A stretch of DNA of 64,000 nt, from assembly GCF_965218685.1 (NCBI RefSeq), contig NZ_OZ244657.1, positions 1,364,001 to 1,428,000 of the forward strand. The letters run 5' to 3'. The notes under the pieces are model-generated. The model was given only the letters and a program-made list of their open reading frames with translations. It did not search any database and was not told the DNA's origin. This DNA comes from Thalassobius sp965218685. Its GTDB lineage: Bacteria > Pseudomonadota > Alphaproteobacteria > Rhodobacterales > Rhodobacteraceae. How positions within the stretch are numbered: position 1 is the stretch's first letter; every line of letters starts with the position of its first letter. This document shows, piece after piece, positions 19,179-28,012 of this stretch. The position numbers and the translations under genes are program-made.

Positions 19179-21629
19179 TCAACGTGATCTTCGTTTGGCT
19201 CTTAGTGTTGGGTCCGCTTGCGTGGGGTCCTCGGGCCAGGGGTGTCTGGGATAACGGCCGCGCATGTCCTTGCGCACGTCGGCATAGGAACTGGCCCAGA
19301 AACCCGGAATATCCATCGTTGTCTGCACGGGCCGTCCTGCGGGGGACAAAAGCGTGACGCGCAGCGGTTGCCGCCCCACGGTCGGATGGGTGGTCTGGCC
19401 GAACATCTCTTGCAGGCGCAGACTGATTTCGGGCGTTTCGCCGCCGTAATCAATGGGGATCTTGCGGCCCAGGGGGGTGGTGAAATGCGCCGGGGCCGCC
19501 CGGTCCAGCACCTGCATCTGGTTCCAGTCCAGCATCCCGCGCAGGGCGGGCAGCAGGTCAAACTTTTTCCATCCATTCGCAGTTTTCACGCCGCTTAGAT
19601 GCGGCAGCAGCCAGTCTTGGATCGAGTCCATCAGAGCGTCCGCAGACATGTCCGGCAGAGCGTGACCTGCCTCGCGTACCAGCATCACCCGCGCGACAAA
19701 GCGTTTGGCCGCGTCAGACAGCACGATCCCCAGATCGCGCACCCCGTCCAGCATGGCTGTGGCGACGGCGTCGGGCGGGGCGTCTTTCCAGATGCGGTCA
19801 TCCAGCGTCACGGCGCCCAGCATCTCGCGTTTGCGGGCGATGACCCGGCGTTCGCGCTTGGACCATTCGCAAATTTCCTGCCAGTGGATCTGGTCCGCGA
19901 ACAGCCCGCGCAGCTCGGATTCCGTGATCTGGATGGCCTGGCGGATCTTGGCCTCGCGCGGGTTGCCATCGGTGTCAGTGACCACGATCAAGCGAGTGCC
20001 GGCCAGCGGATCGTTGTCGTCCAGAATGGCGCCCTTGCCGCCTGACAGCACAAACCGAGGCGTGTCCCCCTTACGCCGCAGCCCGACGCGATCCGGATAG
20101 GCCAGCGCAGCCATTTCTGCAGGGCCCAGCATGTCCTGTTCGCCTCGGGTTTGCCGGCTTAGCCGCTTGGCCTCGGTGCGGATGCGCTCCACGGCGCCGC
20201 GATTGGCCGGGTGAGGGCGCGTTTCGGCATACCGGCGAGGGTCACTAAGCGCCTCAAGCCGCAGCGACAGGTCCACGGGAGCGGAAGATGGCAGCGGGTC
20301 CCGATCCCCCAGCAACGCGGCCAGCATCGCCGCCTGAGGGCCGGCAACGGTCAGCATATGCGCCAGACGCGGATGCAGGGGCAGCTTGGCCAAGGCCTTG
20401 CCGTGATCGGTGATACGGGCCTTGTCGTCCAGCGCGCCCAGCATGGTCAGCAAGGCCTGCGCCTCGGCATAGACGCCGGGGTTGGGCGGGGTCAGAAAGG
20501 GCAATTCGGCGGGATCGGCGCCCCATACGGCCAGCTCCAGCGCAAGACCAGCCAGATCCGCAGCCTCGATTTCGGCAGGAGGATAGGCCATCAGGGCGCC
20601 TTCTTCGCCCTTGGTCCACAGGCGATAACAGGTGCCTTCGGCGACACGGCCCGCGCGACCGGTCCGCTGGGTCGCCTCGGCGCGGGTGACGCGTTCGGTG
20701 ACAAGGCGGCTCATTCCGCTGCCGGGGTCAAAACGGGCACGGCGGGCACGCCCGGCGTCCACCACCACGCGGATGTCCTGAATAGTCAGCGAGGTTTCCG
20801 CGATCGAGGTCGCCAGCACAACCTTGCGCCCAGTCTGCGCGGGTTGGATCGCGGCGCGCTGGGCGGCAAAGTCCATGGCGCCAAACAAGGGACGCAAGTG
20901 GCAGTCATCGGGCAGGCGGGATTTCAGCAGGGCCTCGGTGCGGCGGATCTCGCCCTCGCCGGGCAGGAAAACCAGCACACCGCCCTGAGTTTCGCCGATG
21001 GCCTTGCTGACCAGATCTGCGGTGGCGTTTTCCAGCCGGGTGCGTTTGTCCAGCGGGCGGTCCAGATGTTTCAGCGTGACCGGGTAACTGCGTCCCTCGG
21101 AGGTGATTACCGGCACGTCGCCCATCAACGCGGCAACGGGGCCAGCGTCCAGCGTTGCGGACATGGCCAGAAGGATCAGATCCTCCCGCAAGGCCCCCGC
21201 GATTTCCAGGCACAGCGCCAGGCCCAGATCGGCATTCAGCGAGCGTTCGTGAAATTCGTCGAACAGCACCGCGCCAATGCCCGAAAGTTCAGGATCGGAC
21301 TGGATCATGCGGGTCAGGATACCCTCGGTCACGACCTCGATCTGGGTGGCTTTACTGGTTTTGGCCTCGCCGCGGACGCGATAGCCAACGGTCTGGCCGG
21401 GTTTTTCGCCCAAGGTCGTGGCCATCCGCTCGGCTGCGGCGCGGGCGGCCAAGCGGCGCGGCTCCAGCATCAGGATTCTGCCCTTGGTCAACCCGGCCTG
21501 AAGCATCGCCAGTGGCACCACGGTTGTCTTACCGGCGCCAGGGGGGGCTTGCAGCACCGCCCGGCCCGCGCTGCGCAGGGCGTCGATCAGTTCGGGCAGG
21601 GCCTCGTGGATGGGCAGTTGGGTCTCCAT
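19179..21629 (-). CDS. hrpB: ATP-dependent helicase HrpB
   Basis: An 816-residue DEAH-box superfamily 2 helicase. Visible motifs: Walker A QAPPGAGKTT (about 30), the DEFHER variant of DEAH, SAT in LLAMSATLDAG, and motif VI ATQRTGRAGR, followed by the HA2 and C-terminal domains of the HrpB type (LDWNQMQVLDRAAPAHFTTP near the end). Length matches HrpB (about 800), much shorter than HrpA. Its cellular role is poorly defined; RNA metabolism is assumed. The start is ATG 21629 (METQLPIHEALPELIDALR); the frame runs open for another 55 codons into the divergent meaB upstream region with unlike composition. It is divergent from meaB by 97 bases. Confidence 0.94.
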   Translation of the reverse strand: METQLPIHEALPELIDALRSAGRAVLQAPPGAGKTTVVPLAMLQAGLTKGRILMLEPRRLAARAAAERMATTLGEKPGQTVGYRVRGEAKTSKATQIEVVTEGILTRMIQSDPELSGIGAVLFDEFHERSLNADLGLALCLEIAGALREDLILLAMSATLDAGPVAALMGDVPVITSEGRSYPVTLKHLDRPLDKRTRLENATADLVSKAIGETQGGVLVFLPGEGEIRRTEALLKSRLPDDCHLRPLFGAMDFAAQRAAIQPAQTGRKVVLATSIAETSLTIQDIRVVVDAGRARRARFDPGSGMSRLVTERVTRAEATQRTGRAGRVAEGTCYRLWTKGEEGALMAYPPAEIEAADLAGLALELAVWGADPAELPFLTPPNPGVYAEAQALLTMLGALDDKARITDHGKALAKLPLHPRLAHMLTVAGPQAAMLAALLGDRDPLPSSAPVDLSLRLEALSDPRRYAETRPHPANRGAVERIRTEAKRLSRQTRGEQDMLGPAEMAALAYPDRVGLRRKGDTPRFVLSGGKGAILDDNDPLAGTRLIVVTDTDGNPREAKIRQAIQITESELRGLFADQIHWQEICEWSKRERRVIARKREMLGAVTLDDRIWKDAPPDAVATAMLDGVRDLGIVLSDAAKRFVARVMLVREAGHALPDMSADALMDSIQDWLLPHLSGVKTANGWKKFDLLPALRGMLDWNQMQVLDRAAPAHFTTPLGRKIPIDYGGETPEISLRLQEMFGQTTHPTVGRQPLRVTLLSPAGRPVQTTMDIPGFWASSYADVRKDMRGRYPRHPWPEDPTQADPTLRAKRRSR

Positions 21630-21726
21630 CCCCCGCTTATCCGGGATGGGGACTGCGACGGCAAGAGGGGTGGACAAAGCCGGGTGGCCCAAGGCATGTA
21701 GACCCCCGAATAATCGGGACGGTGCC

Positions 21727-22707
21727 ATGGATATTGAACAGCTGAGTGACAAGATCATCGGAGGGGACCGCCGTTCGCTGGCGCGGGCCATCACCCTGGT
21801 CGAAAGCAGCCGCCCCGATCACAGGGATCAGGCCGCGCAACTGATCGAGGTTCTTGGCCGTAAATCCGACAAACAAGCCGTCCGTATTGGCCTGTCCGGC
21901 ACCCCCGGCGTGGGCAAATCCACCTTTATCGAAAGCTTTGGCATGATGCTGACGGGGCAGGGGCTGAAGGTGGCTGTTCTGGCGGTTGACCCATCCTCGA
22001 CCCGATCGGGCGGGTCCATCCTGGGCGACAAGACCCGGATGGAGCGCCTGAGCCGCGATCCGAACGCATTCATCCGACCCTCGCCCAGTCAGTCGCACCT
22101 TGGTGGCGTCGCCCGCCGCACCCGCGAGGCCGTGGCGCTGTGCGAAGCTGCGGGCTTTGACGTGGTGCTGATCGAAACCGTGGGTGTGGGCCAGTCAGAA
22201 ACCGTTGTGGCGGAAATGTCTGACCTGTTCATCCTGCTGTTGGCCCCTGCGGGCGGTGATGAGTTGCAGGGCGTCAAACGTGGCATCATGGAGATGGCCG
22301 ACATTATCCTGGTCAACAAGGCCGATGGCGATCTGAAGCCCGCAGCCATGCGAACGCAGGCGGACTATGCCGGGGCGTTGCGGCTGCTGCGCAAGCGGCC
22401 TCAGGATCCTCAGGATTTCCCCAAGGCGATGACGGTTTCCGCGCTGGAAGAGGACGGGTTGGCCAAAGCCTGGGAAGAAATGACCACGCTGACCGACTGG
22501 CGCCGTGCCTCGGGGCATTTTGCGGACCGGCGTGCGGCCCAGGCCGAATACTGGTTCGGCGAAGAGGTCCGCCAAGGCCTGCTGGCCCGGCTCGAACGGG
22601 AACCCCTGAAGGGCATGATGGCGCGTCTGGGCGCTCAGGTGGCCGAAGGGCAGACCACGCCAACGGCAGCTGCTGCAGAATTGTTGGGATTGCTGCAGCA
22701 AGGATAG
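21727..22707 (+). CDS. meaB: Methylmalonyl-CoA mutase-associated GTPase MeaB
   Basis: A 326-residue G3E-type GTPase that loads, protects and repairs the adenosylcobalamin of methylmalonyl-CoA mutase or a related acyl-CoA mutase such as ethylmalonyl-CoA mutase. The G1 loop GTPGVGKST is at 58-66, with switch region AVDPSSTRSGGSILGDKTRM, ETVGVGQSE and the NKAD base-specificity motif near 200. Older annotations call this family ArgK/LAO kinase. The start at ATG 21727 gives the standard N-terminus. No mutase gene is in the window, but cobU and a cobalamin-type phosphatase (about 18 kb away) show that the cell makes or salvages B12. Confidence 0.93.
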   Translation: MDIEQLSDKIIGGDRRSLARAITLVESSRPDHRDQAAQLIEVLGRKSDKQAVRIGLSGTPGVGKSTFIESFGMMLTGQGLKVAVLAVDPSSTRSGGSILGDKTRMERLSRDPNAFIRPSPSQSHLGGVARRTREAVALCEAAGFDVVLIETVGVGQSETVVAEMSDLFILLLAPAGGDELQGVKRGIMEMADIILVNKADGDLKPAAMRTQADYAGALRLLRKRPQDPQDFPKAMTVSALEEDGLAKAWEEMTTLTDWRRASGHFADRRAAQAEYWFGEEVRQGLLARLEREPLKGMMARLGAQVAEGQTTPTAAAAELLGLLQQG

Positions 22708-22728
22708 CGCTTTGACGCGTTAAGGCCC

Positions 22729-22757
22729 TTGACGCGCCCGGTGATTCCGCCTAATCA
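22729..22757 (+). promoter_or_regulatory. Candidate rpmB promoter with a GANTC in the spacer
   Basis: TTGACG (22729-22734) and TAATCA (22752-22757), 17 bases apart, lie about 90 bases before rpmB. A GATTC lies in the spacer (22743-22747) and a second at 22768-22772. Confidence 0.45.
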
Positions 22758-22847
22758 CCCCGAACGAGATTCAGGGCGCTGCCTTTGCGGCGTCCATTTA
22801 TGTTGTAGGGGCGCCGAATGCCCCGTTGATGAGACGAGGATACAGCC

Positions 22848-23135
22848 ATGTCGCGCCGCTGCGAACTGACCGGTAAAGGCCCGATGTCTGGCAACAATGT
22901 CAGCCACGCCAAAAACAGAACCCGTCGCCGGTTTCTGCCGAACCTGAACGACGTTACCCTGCAATCGGAAGCTCTGGGTCGTAGCGTAAAGCTGCGTATC
23001 TCGGCCGCTGCCCTGCGCTCGGTTGATCACCGCGGTGGTCTGGACGCGTTCCTGGCAAAAGCCAAAGACGAAGAACTGTCGGCCAACGCGCTGAAAGTCA
23101 AAAAAGAGATCGCGAAAGCTCAGGCAGCAGCCTAA
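22848..23135 (+). CDS. rpmB: 50S ribosomal protein L28
   Basis: A 95-residue basic ribosomal protein of the large subunit. The N-terminus (MSRRCELTGKGPMSGNNVSH) and the following AKNRTRRRFLPNLNDV are the L28 signature. Length is typical for alphaproteobacteria, which have a longer C-terminal tail than E. coli L28 (78 residues). The zinc-binding cysteines found in some L28 forms are absent except for Cys5. It is a single-gene unit between its own promoter candidate and a strong terminator. Confidence 0.98.
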   Translation: MSRRCELTGKGPMSGNNVSHAKNRTRRRFLPNLNDVTLQSEALGRSVKLRISAAALRSVDHRGGLDAFLAKAKDEELSANALKVKKEIAKAQAAA

Positions 23136-23159
23136 GCCTTTCTCGTTGAAAGTTTCCAG

Positions 23160-23199
23160 CAGCCCTGTCGCACCCGCGGCAGGGCTGTTTGGCTTTTCT
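23160..23199 (+). terminator. Rho-independent terminator of rpmB
   Basis: A 12-base stem (with one G-U pair) spanning 23160-23187, with a four-base loop, is followed by TTT and TTTT runs, 24 bases past the rpmB stop. Confidence 0.88.
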
Positions 23200-23273
23200 G
23201 CGGATGGATGCAGAAGCATGGGCGATTTTGTCGCTTTTCATCTGCGTCTGGGCGCACATATATCTGGTACGAG

Positions 23274-23624
23274 ATGAAAAATCCCGTGCGCGCATATATC
23301 GGCATATTGCTTGCCCTGATGCTGGCCTTTACCGGCCAGTCCATGGCCGTTGCGCGCGGCACGCCTTCTGCCTCTGGTCAGATCGTCCTGTGTACCGGAA
23401 CCGGTCCAATTTCGGTACTGGTGGACGAAAATGGCCAGCCGGTTGGAAAACCCCACATCTGTCCTGATTGCGCATTGTCCTTTTTCGATGTGCTTGGCGA
23501 CACCGCGCCCCATATTTTGCGTCCCGAGGGCCGGGTTGCCACGCTGCGTCTGGATCAAGGACGTTTCGCAGAGCCGGGACAGAGCATTTCTGCGGTGGCA
23601 AGGGGGCCGCCCGTCCGCGTCTGA
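23274..23624 (+). CDS. Small exported protein with CPDC motif, DUF2946-like
   Basis: A 116-residue protein with an N-terminal hydrophobic helix (residues about 8-25, a signal peptide or membrane anchor) and a short exported part. One isolated Cys is in IVLCTG and a CxxC pair in HICPDCAL, which resembles the DUF2946 family found beside copper genes. It ends 44 bases before the copper-chaperone gene on the same strand and is probably co-transcribed. A role in copper handling is inferred from the Cys/His content and the neighbour. The start is ATG 23274, the first ATG before the hydrophobic helix; the longer frame has no membrane-compatible N-terminus. Confidence 0.72.
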   Translation: MKNPVRAYIGILLALMLAFTGQSMAVARGTPSASGQIVLCTGTGPISVLVDENGQPVGKPHICPDCALSFFDVLGDTAPHILRPEGRVATLRLDQGRFAEPGQSISAVARGPPVRV

Positions 23625-23668
23625 CACTCAATTTCCCCAGATTTCAGACAAAGACGAAAGGACGAATG

Positions 23669-24157
23669 ATGTCGTTCAAATCCACCCTGTTCGCAGCGGC
23701 CGCCGCTGTTTCCGTTGCCCTGCCTGCTTTCGCAGAGGGCATCATGGTTAATGATCCCTACGCGCGCGTTTCGGCAATGATGTCTACCTCAGGCGCAGCC
23801 TTCATGGTGATCGAGAATCACACCGGTCAGGCCGATCACCTGGTCAGCGCAAGCTCGGATATCTCGAAGAAAGTCGAGCTGCACACCCACAAGGAAGACA
23901 GCAACGGCGTGATGCGAATGATCCATGTCGAAGAAGGATTCGAACTGCCCAAGGATGGTACCATCGAGATGAAGCGCGGGGGCCACCACGTGATGTTCCT
24001 GGGGCTGAATGAGCCCTTGAAAGATGGCGACACCGTCCATGTGATCCTGCAGTTCGAAAAGGCCGGCGAGGTTGCGGTGGACATTCCCGTCGATCTGAAC
24101 CGCAAGCCGATGCAGGGCATGATGAACCATGGTGACATGAAGAAAATGTCGAACTGA
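23669..24157 (+). CDS. Periplasmic copper chaperone PCu(A)C
   Basis: A 162-residue exported protein with a classic signal peptide (cleavage after AFA near 21). The PCu(A)C (DUF461) fold follows, with the metal-site pattern of a His in the VELHTHKED segment, Met residues in GVMRMIHVE and the H(M)-rich GGHHVMFLGL. In related bacteria this family delivers Cu(I) to the CuA or CuB site of cytochrome oxidase with a Sco protein. The C-terminal tail (MNHGDMKKM) adds more Met/His. Two adjacent ATG codons exist; the second (23669) has the better spacing to AGGA, the first is at 23666. It probably forms an operon with the preceding Cys-pair protein. Confidence 0.92.
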   Translation: MSFKSTLFAAAAAVSVALPAFAEGIMVNDPYARVSAMMSTSGAAFMVIENHTGQADHLVSASSDISKKVELHTHKEDSNGVMRMIHVEEGFELPKDGTIEMKRGGHHVMFLGLNEPLKDGDTVHVILQFEKAGEVAVDIPVDLNRKPMQGMMNHGDMKKMSN

Positions 24158-24215
24158 GCGGGGGGGCGAACGCTCCTTCTTGTGCGGGGCGATGCCCCGC
24201 CGTCGTCGAAGCGTC

Positions 24216-24241
24216 AAAGCCGGTCCCGTTGGGTCGGCTTT
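24216..24241. terminator. Possible terminator between the copper chaperone and cobB
   Basis: Seven paired bases (24216-24222 with 24235-24241) plus an inner G/C stretch, just after another hairpin at 24184-24200, lie between two convergent genes. There is no long T run, so this is a weak call. Confidence 0.35.
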
Positions 24242-24250
24242 GGGCATTTC

Positions 24251-24943
24251 TCAGGGGGCGAGCAGCGTATCGACCCAGGCGGGGACGATTTGGGTCGCCT
24301 GGCCAAAGTGGGTTTCGGCGAAGTCCGAAACCGTGGCCGAAGGTTCGAGGTTCAGCTCGACCGTGTGGGCGCCGGCGCGGTAAGCGTCCTGGCCGAAGGC
24401 GGCGGCCGGGTAGACATTGCCCGACGTACCGATGGCTGCGAAGATGTCAGCCTCGCGCAGATGATCCCAGATTTTGTCCATGAAATAGGGCATCTCGCCG
24501 AACCAGACCACGTCGGGGCGGGCAGCCGGTGCCTGGCAGGCCGGGCATTCGTGGCCGGGTGCCATTTGCATTGGTGCGCTCCAGCGGTGGCCGCAGGCCG
24601 CGCACAGAGCCCCGGCCAGGGTGCCATGCATATGCAACACATTCGCCGAGCCTGCGGCCTCGTGCAGGCCGTCCACGTTCTGGGTGACGATCAGGACCTC
24701 TCCGGTGAAGTCACGTTCTAGCCGGGCCAGCGCTGTGTGGGCTGGGTTTGGCTGGGCTGTGGCGGCTTGCTGGCGCCGGGCATTGTAGAATTCGTGCACC
24801 AGTGCGGGATTGCGCGCAAAGCCTTCGGGGGTGGCGACGTCTTCGATCCGGTGCTGCGCCCACAGGCCGCCCTCGTCACGGAAGGTGCCCAGCCCGCTTT
24901 CGGCGGAAATCCCTGCGCCGGTCAGGATAACGATCTTTTCCAT
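24251..24943 (-). CDS. cobB: NAD-dependent protein deacylase (sirtuin)
   Basis: A 230-residue sirtuin that removes acyl groups from lysines using NAD. Visible: GAGISAESG (10-17 region), TQNVDGLH, the catalytic His106 in HMHG, and the zinc site Cys114, Cys117, Cys133, Cys136. Tyr53 and Arg56 in EFYNARR match the class III (SIRT5-like) pair that binds succinyl or malonyl lysine, so desuccinylase activity is likely besides deacetylation. Length is typical. The gene is divergent from the tyrosine phosphatase gene with only 42 bases between the starts, so both may share a regulatory region. Confidence 0.95.
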   Translation of the reverse strand: MEKIVILTGAGISAESGLGTFRDEGGLWAQHRIEDVATPEGFARNPALVHEFYNARRQQAATAQPNPAHTALARLERDFTGEVLIVTQNVDGLHEAAGSANVLHMHGTLAGALCAACGHRWSAPMQMAPGHECPACQAPAARPDVVWFGEMPYFMDKIWDHLREADIFAAIGTSGNVYPAAAFGQDAYRAGAHTVELNLEPSATVSDFAETHFGQATQIVPAWVDTLLAP

Positions 24944-24985
24944 GGCTTCTCCTTCGCTTATTATCCTGCACCGAAGGAGAGGCTG

Positions 24986-25423
24986 ATGACCACCCGTATC
25001 CTATTCGTATGCCTTGGAAATATCTGCCGATCGCCCGCAGCCGAAGGGGTCATGCGCCAGTTCGCCCCCAAGCTGGAACTGGACAGCGCAGGCACGTCCG
25101 ACTGGCATGTCGGAGAGGCGCCCTATGGCCCAATGCGGGCGGCCGCAAAGGCACGTGGATTTGACCTGTCGCCCCTGCGGGCGCGCCAATTCCAGACGAA
25201 CGATTTCAGGGATTTCGACCTGATCGTGGCGATGGACCATTCGAATCAGGACCGGATCGAGGCCTTGCGCCCGGCGGGCAACACAACTCCGGTCACGCTG
25301 TTCGCGGAATATGCCGAGGGGTGGCACGCTTCGGAGGTTCCGGACCCTTATTACACCCGTGATTTCGACGGTGTTCTTGACCTGATCGAGGACGCCGCCC
25401 GCGGCCTTCTGGCCCGGTTATAA
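24986..25423 (+). CDS. Low-molecular-weight protein-tyrosine phosphatase
   Basis: A 145-residue phosphatase. The CX5R loop is Cys9 to Arg15 (FVCLGNICRSP) and the general acid is Asp120 in VPDPYYT, as in the eukaryote-like LMW-PTP branch. The start at ATG 24986 has GAAGGAGA upstream; the longer open frame continues into the divergent cobB and is not credible. The substrate is unknown: LMW-PTPs either pair with a BY-kinase in exopolysaccharide regulation or act on small phospho-compounds, and no kinase is adjacent. It is convergent with the aminotransferase gene, with eight bases between. Confidence 0.94.
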   Translation: MTTRILFVCLGNICRSPAAEGVMRQFAPKLELDSAGTSDWHVGEAPYGPMRAAAKARGFDLSPLRARQFQTNDFRDFDLIVAMDHSNQDRIEALRPAGNTTPVTLFAEYAEGWHASEVPDPYYTRDFDGVLDLIEDAARGLLARL

Positions 25424-25431
25424 CGCGCCGC

Positions 25432-26295
25432 TTAGGCGTCCGAATGTGCCCAATCCCAATACAGCTCGCGCGTGCGGCGGGTGATCGGGCCAATCTGGTA
25501 CTTGGTGTCGTCAAAGGCAGTCACAGGGGTGACCTTGTTCATGTTGCCAGACAGGAAAACCTCGTCCGCGCCGTGGAAATCCTCGAATGTCAGGACGGTT
25601 TCGTGGACCGTATAGCCATCGGCACGCAGATTTTTGATGTGACGCGCGCGGGTGATCCCGGACAGGAAGGTGCCGTTGGCGATGGGGGTGAAAACCTCGC
25701 CGTCCCTGACCATGAAGACGTTCGCGGTGGCGCTTTCTGCGACATTGCCCATGGCATCGGCCACCAGTGCGTTGCCAAAACCACGCGATTTCGCCTCGGC
25801 CAGCATCCGGGCGTTGTTGGGGTACAGGCAACCTGCCTTGGCGTTGCACACTGCATCCTCCATCACCGGGCGACGGAACCGGGTGCGGGTCAGTGTGGTC
25901 GAGGCATCGGGGGCAGCCAGCGGGATTGCTTCGAGCGAGATCGCAAAGCCGGTTTCCTCGGGTGTGGGGACGATCCCCGAGGCATCTCCGTTGATCGCCC
26001 AGTACATCGGACGGATATACACAGCCTCGCCCTGGGTGAAGCCCCTCAGCCCATCTTTGACCAGATCCACCATTTCCCCTGTATCGACCGTCGGTTCGAT
26101 CATCAGCGCCTTGGCCGAGCGATTCACCCGAGCGCAGTGGGCATCCAGGTCGGGGGTCAGCCCGTCGAAGAACCGCGCACCATCGAACACGTTGCTACCC
26201 AGCCAGGATCCGTGATCGGCGGCGTTCATCACGGGCAGATCGCCTTGGTGCCATGTGCCTTTGAAATAGGTCCGGATATTGTTGCTGAGTGCCAT
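25432..26295 (-). CDS. Branched-chain-amino-acid aminotransferase family protein
   Basis: A 287-residue fold-type IV PLP enzyme. Lys153 in VCNAKAGCLYPNN is the PLP lysine and Glu187 in VAESATANVFMV the conserved pyridine-side acid. The pattern matches the branched-chain aminotransferase (IlvE-like) branch, interconverting Leu, Ile or Val with their 2-oxoacids; D-amino-acid aminotransferase or another relative cannot be fully excluded. The start at ATG 26295 has AAGGAG eight bases upstream. The preceding open frame (61 codons) lacks a ribosome site. It is a single gene, divergent from the small lipoprotein gene by 127 bases. Confidence 0.85.
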   Translation of the reverse strand: MALSNNIRTYFKGTWHQGDLPVMNAADHGSWLGSNVFDGARFFDGLTPDLDAHCARVNRSAKALMIEPTVDTGEMVDLVKDGLRGFTQGEAVYIRPMYWAINGDASGIVPTPEETGFAISLEAIPLAAPDASTTLTRTRFRRPVMEDAVCNAKAGCLYPNNARMLAEAKSRGFGNALVADAMGNVAESATANVFMVRDGEVFTPIANGTFLSGITRARHIKNLRADGYTVHETVLTFEDFHGADEVFLSGNMNKVTPVTAFDDTKYQIGPITRRTRELYWDWAHSDA

Positions 26296-26422
26296 TGTCG
26301 TGCTCCTTTGGGCGCAGGCTACGGGCGGGGCAAGGCAGGGTCGATACCGTAGTTTGACGGGGTTCTTGACCTGTCGCGGCCTGTCGGGAAACCTGAGGAT
26401 ATTCAGAACGAAGGGATTTTCA

Positions 26423-26848
26423 ATGCGCCGTTTTCTTTTGCTTGCGCTGCCGTGGCTATTGTCCACCTGCATGTCCACCGATGGCCGCCACCCGATTCAG
26501 GTGATGCTGGAGGGGCGCAAGGTGGTGTATGATCTGCCCGAAAGTACCGAGGATTGGACGCGGCCCGACAACATGGTCGCCGAAAGCCAGACCTGGGCGG
26601 CGGACGGGACAACGGTGCATCACCGCAGGCCGTTGTTGGTGGACTACAAGACCTATCCCAAAAAGGGGCGCTGGTGGATCAAGGGTGATCGGTATTGTTC
26701 ATGGTTCGGCGAGGGCGAGCCGCCCAAGGATATGCGCTGTTATACAGTGCGCACCTCGGACAAGGGCACGCGCATTCATTTCGTACCGCGCAAGGAACTG
26801 TTCGATATTTTCGGAAACCGGGAATGGCACGGAACCTATGTTGACTAG
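26423..26848 (+). CDS. Hypothetical small lipoprotein
   Basis: A 141-residue protein starting MRRFLLLALPWLLSTCMSTD: a short signal peptide with a lipobox-like LSTC, so the mature protein would begin at Cys16 as a lipoprotein. The rest is rich in Trp, Lys and Asp and reads like a small beta-rich periplasmic domain; RYCSWFGEG and DMRCYTV supply two more cysteines, a likely disulfide. I do not recognise a family. A similar plan (Trp-rich, two Cys, secreted) is seen in the small secreted protein at 14180, but the sequences are not clearly related. Confidence 0.7.
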   Translation: MRRFLLLALPWLLSTCMSTDGRHPIQVMLEGRKVVYDLPESTEDWTRPDNMVAESQTWAADGTTVHHRRPLLVDYKTYPKKGRWWIKGDRYCSWFGEGEPPKDMRCYTVRTSDKGTRIHFVPRKELFDIFGNREWHGTYVD

Positions 26849-26892
26849 GGTCCGTGGGGCGCCCCGCACCGGATGGGTGCAGGGCGCAATGC

Positions 26893-27939
26893 TTAGCTGC
26901 GGATCATGCCGACGATGTCATAGGTCTGCGCCAGGATCGGGGCGGCGATCTCGCGCGCGCGTTCGGCACCACGGCCCAGGATACGGTCAATCTCGGCCGG
27001 GTCCTGCATCAGGCGCTGCATCTCGCCCGAGATCGGGGCCAGTTTTTCCACGGCCAGTTCCGATAGCATCGGTTTGAACTCCGAAAACTGCTTGCCGCCC
27101 ACATCGGCCAGCACCTGATCGACACTTTGATCGGACAGGGCGGCGTAGATGTTCACCAGGTTGCGCGCGTCGGGGCGATCCTCCAGGCCTTTGGCCTCGG
27201 ACGGCAGCGCCTCGGGGTCGGTCTTGGCCTTGCGGATTTTCTTGGCGATGGCGTCGGCGTCATCGGTCATGTTGATCCGGCTGGCATCCGAAGGGTCAGA
27301 TTTCGACATCTTCTTGGTGCCGTCGCGCAGAGACATCACACGCGTGGCCGCGCCTTCGATCACCGGTTCGGGGATGGGGAAGAAATCAGTCTTGTAGTCG
27401 TGGTTGAACTTGGTCGCGATGTCGCGGGTTAGTTCCACGTGCTGTTTCTGATCCTCGCCCACCGGCACTTCGGTTGCGTGATACAGCAGGATGTCCGCTG
27501 CCATCAGCGCAGGATAGGCGAACAGCCCAAGCGAGGCGTTCTGCGCGTTCTTGCCCGCCTTGTCCTTCCACTGGGTCATGCGCTGCATCCAGCCCATGCG
27601 CGCCACGGTGTTGAAGATCCACGCCAGCTGCGCGTGCTCGACCACCTGAGACTGGTTGAACAGGATGGATTGTTCCGGGTCGATCCCCGAAGCAATGAAC
27701 CCGGCCGCCAGTTCGCGGGTCTGGTTGCGCAGCGCTTGGGGGTCTTGCCAGACGGTGATGGCATGCAGGTCAACGACGCAGTACACGGTTTCGATCCCGT
27801 CTGCCTGCTTGTCGACAAAGCGCTTCAGTGCGCCCAAATAGTTGCCAAGGGTCAGCCCACCCGAGGGCTGAATTCCCGAAAAGACGCGCGGGGTGAAACC
27901 GGCGTTCGGGGTGGATTGCGTTTGGACCGCATCCGACAT
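26893..27939 (-). CDS. trpS: Tryptophan--tRNA ligase
   Basis: A 348-residue class I aminoacyl-tRNA synthetase that charges tRNA-Trp. The HIGH-equivalent segment is SGGLTLGNYLGALK near residue 26 and the KMSKS loop is KKMSKSDPSD around 205. Length fits bacterial TrpRS. It is divergent from the rhomboid-like gene, with 73 bases between the starts. No leader peptide rich in Trp codons was seen upstream. Confidence 0.97.
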   Translation of the reverse strand: MSDAVQTQSTPNAGFTPRVFSGIQPSGGLTLGNYLGALKRFVDKQADGIETVYCVVDLHAITVWQDPQALRNQTRELAAGFIASGIDPEQSILFNQSQVVEHAQLAWIFNTVARMGWMQRMTQWKDKAGKNAQNASLGLFAYPALMAADILLYHATEVPVGEDQKQHVELTRDIATKFNHDYKTDFFPIPEPVIEGAATRVMSLRDGTKKMSKSDPSDASRINMTDDADAIAKKIRKAKTDPEALPSEAKGLEDRPDARNLVNIYAALSDQSVDQVLADVGGKQFSEFKPMLSELAVEKLAPISGEMQRLMQDPAEIDRILGRGAERAREIAAPILAQTYDIVGMIRS

Positions 27940-28012
27940 GGTGTATCTCCGTCTGGATTTATTTGCTTGGGTGGCTTACCCATGCCCCAAAGCCCCGTCA
28001 AGGAGAGCGCCC

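Noticed and set aside
20211..21701. 496-codon plus-strand open frame
   Set aside because: Antisense shadow of hrpB.
21630..21794. Longer N-terminus for HrpB
   Set aside because: The extra 55 codons run into the promoter region and start of divergent meaB and do not resemble helicase sequence; ATG 21629 gives the standard N-terminus.
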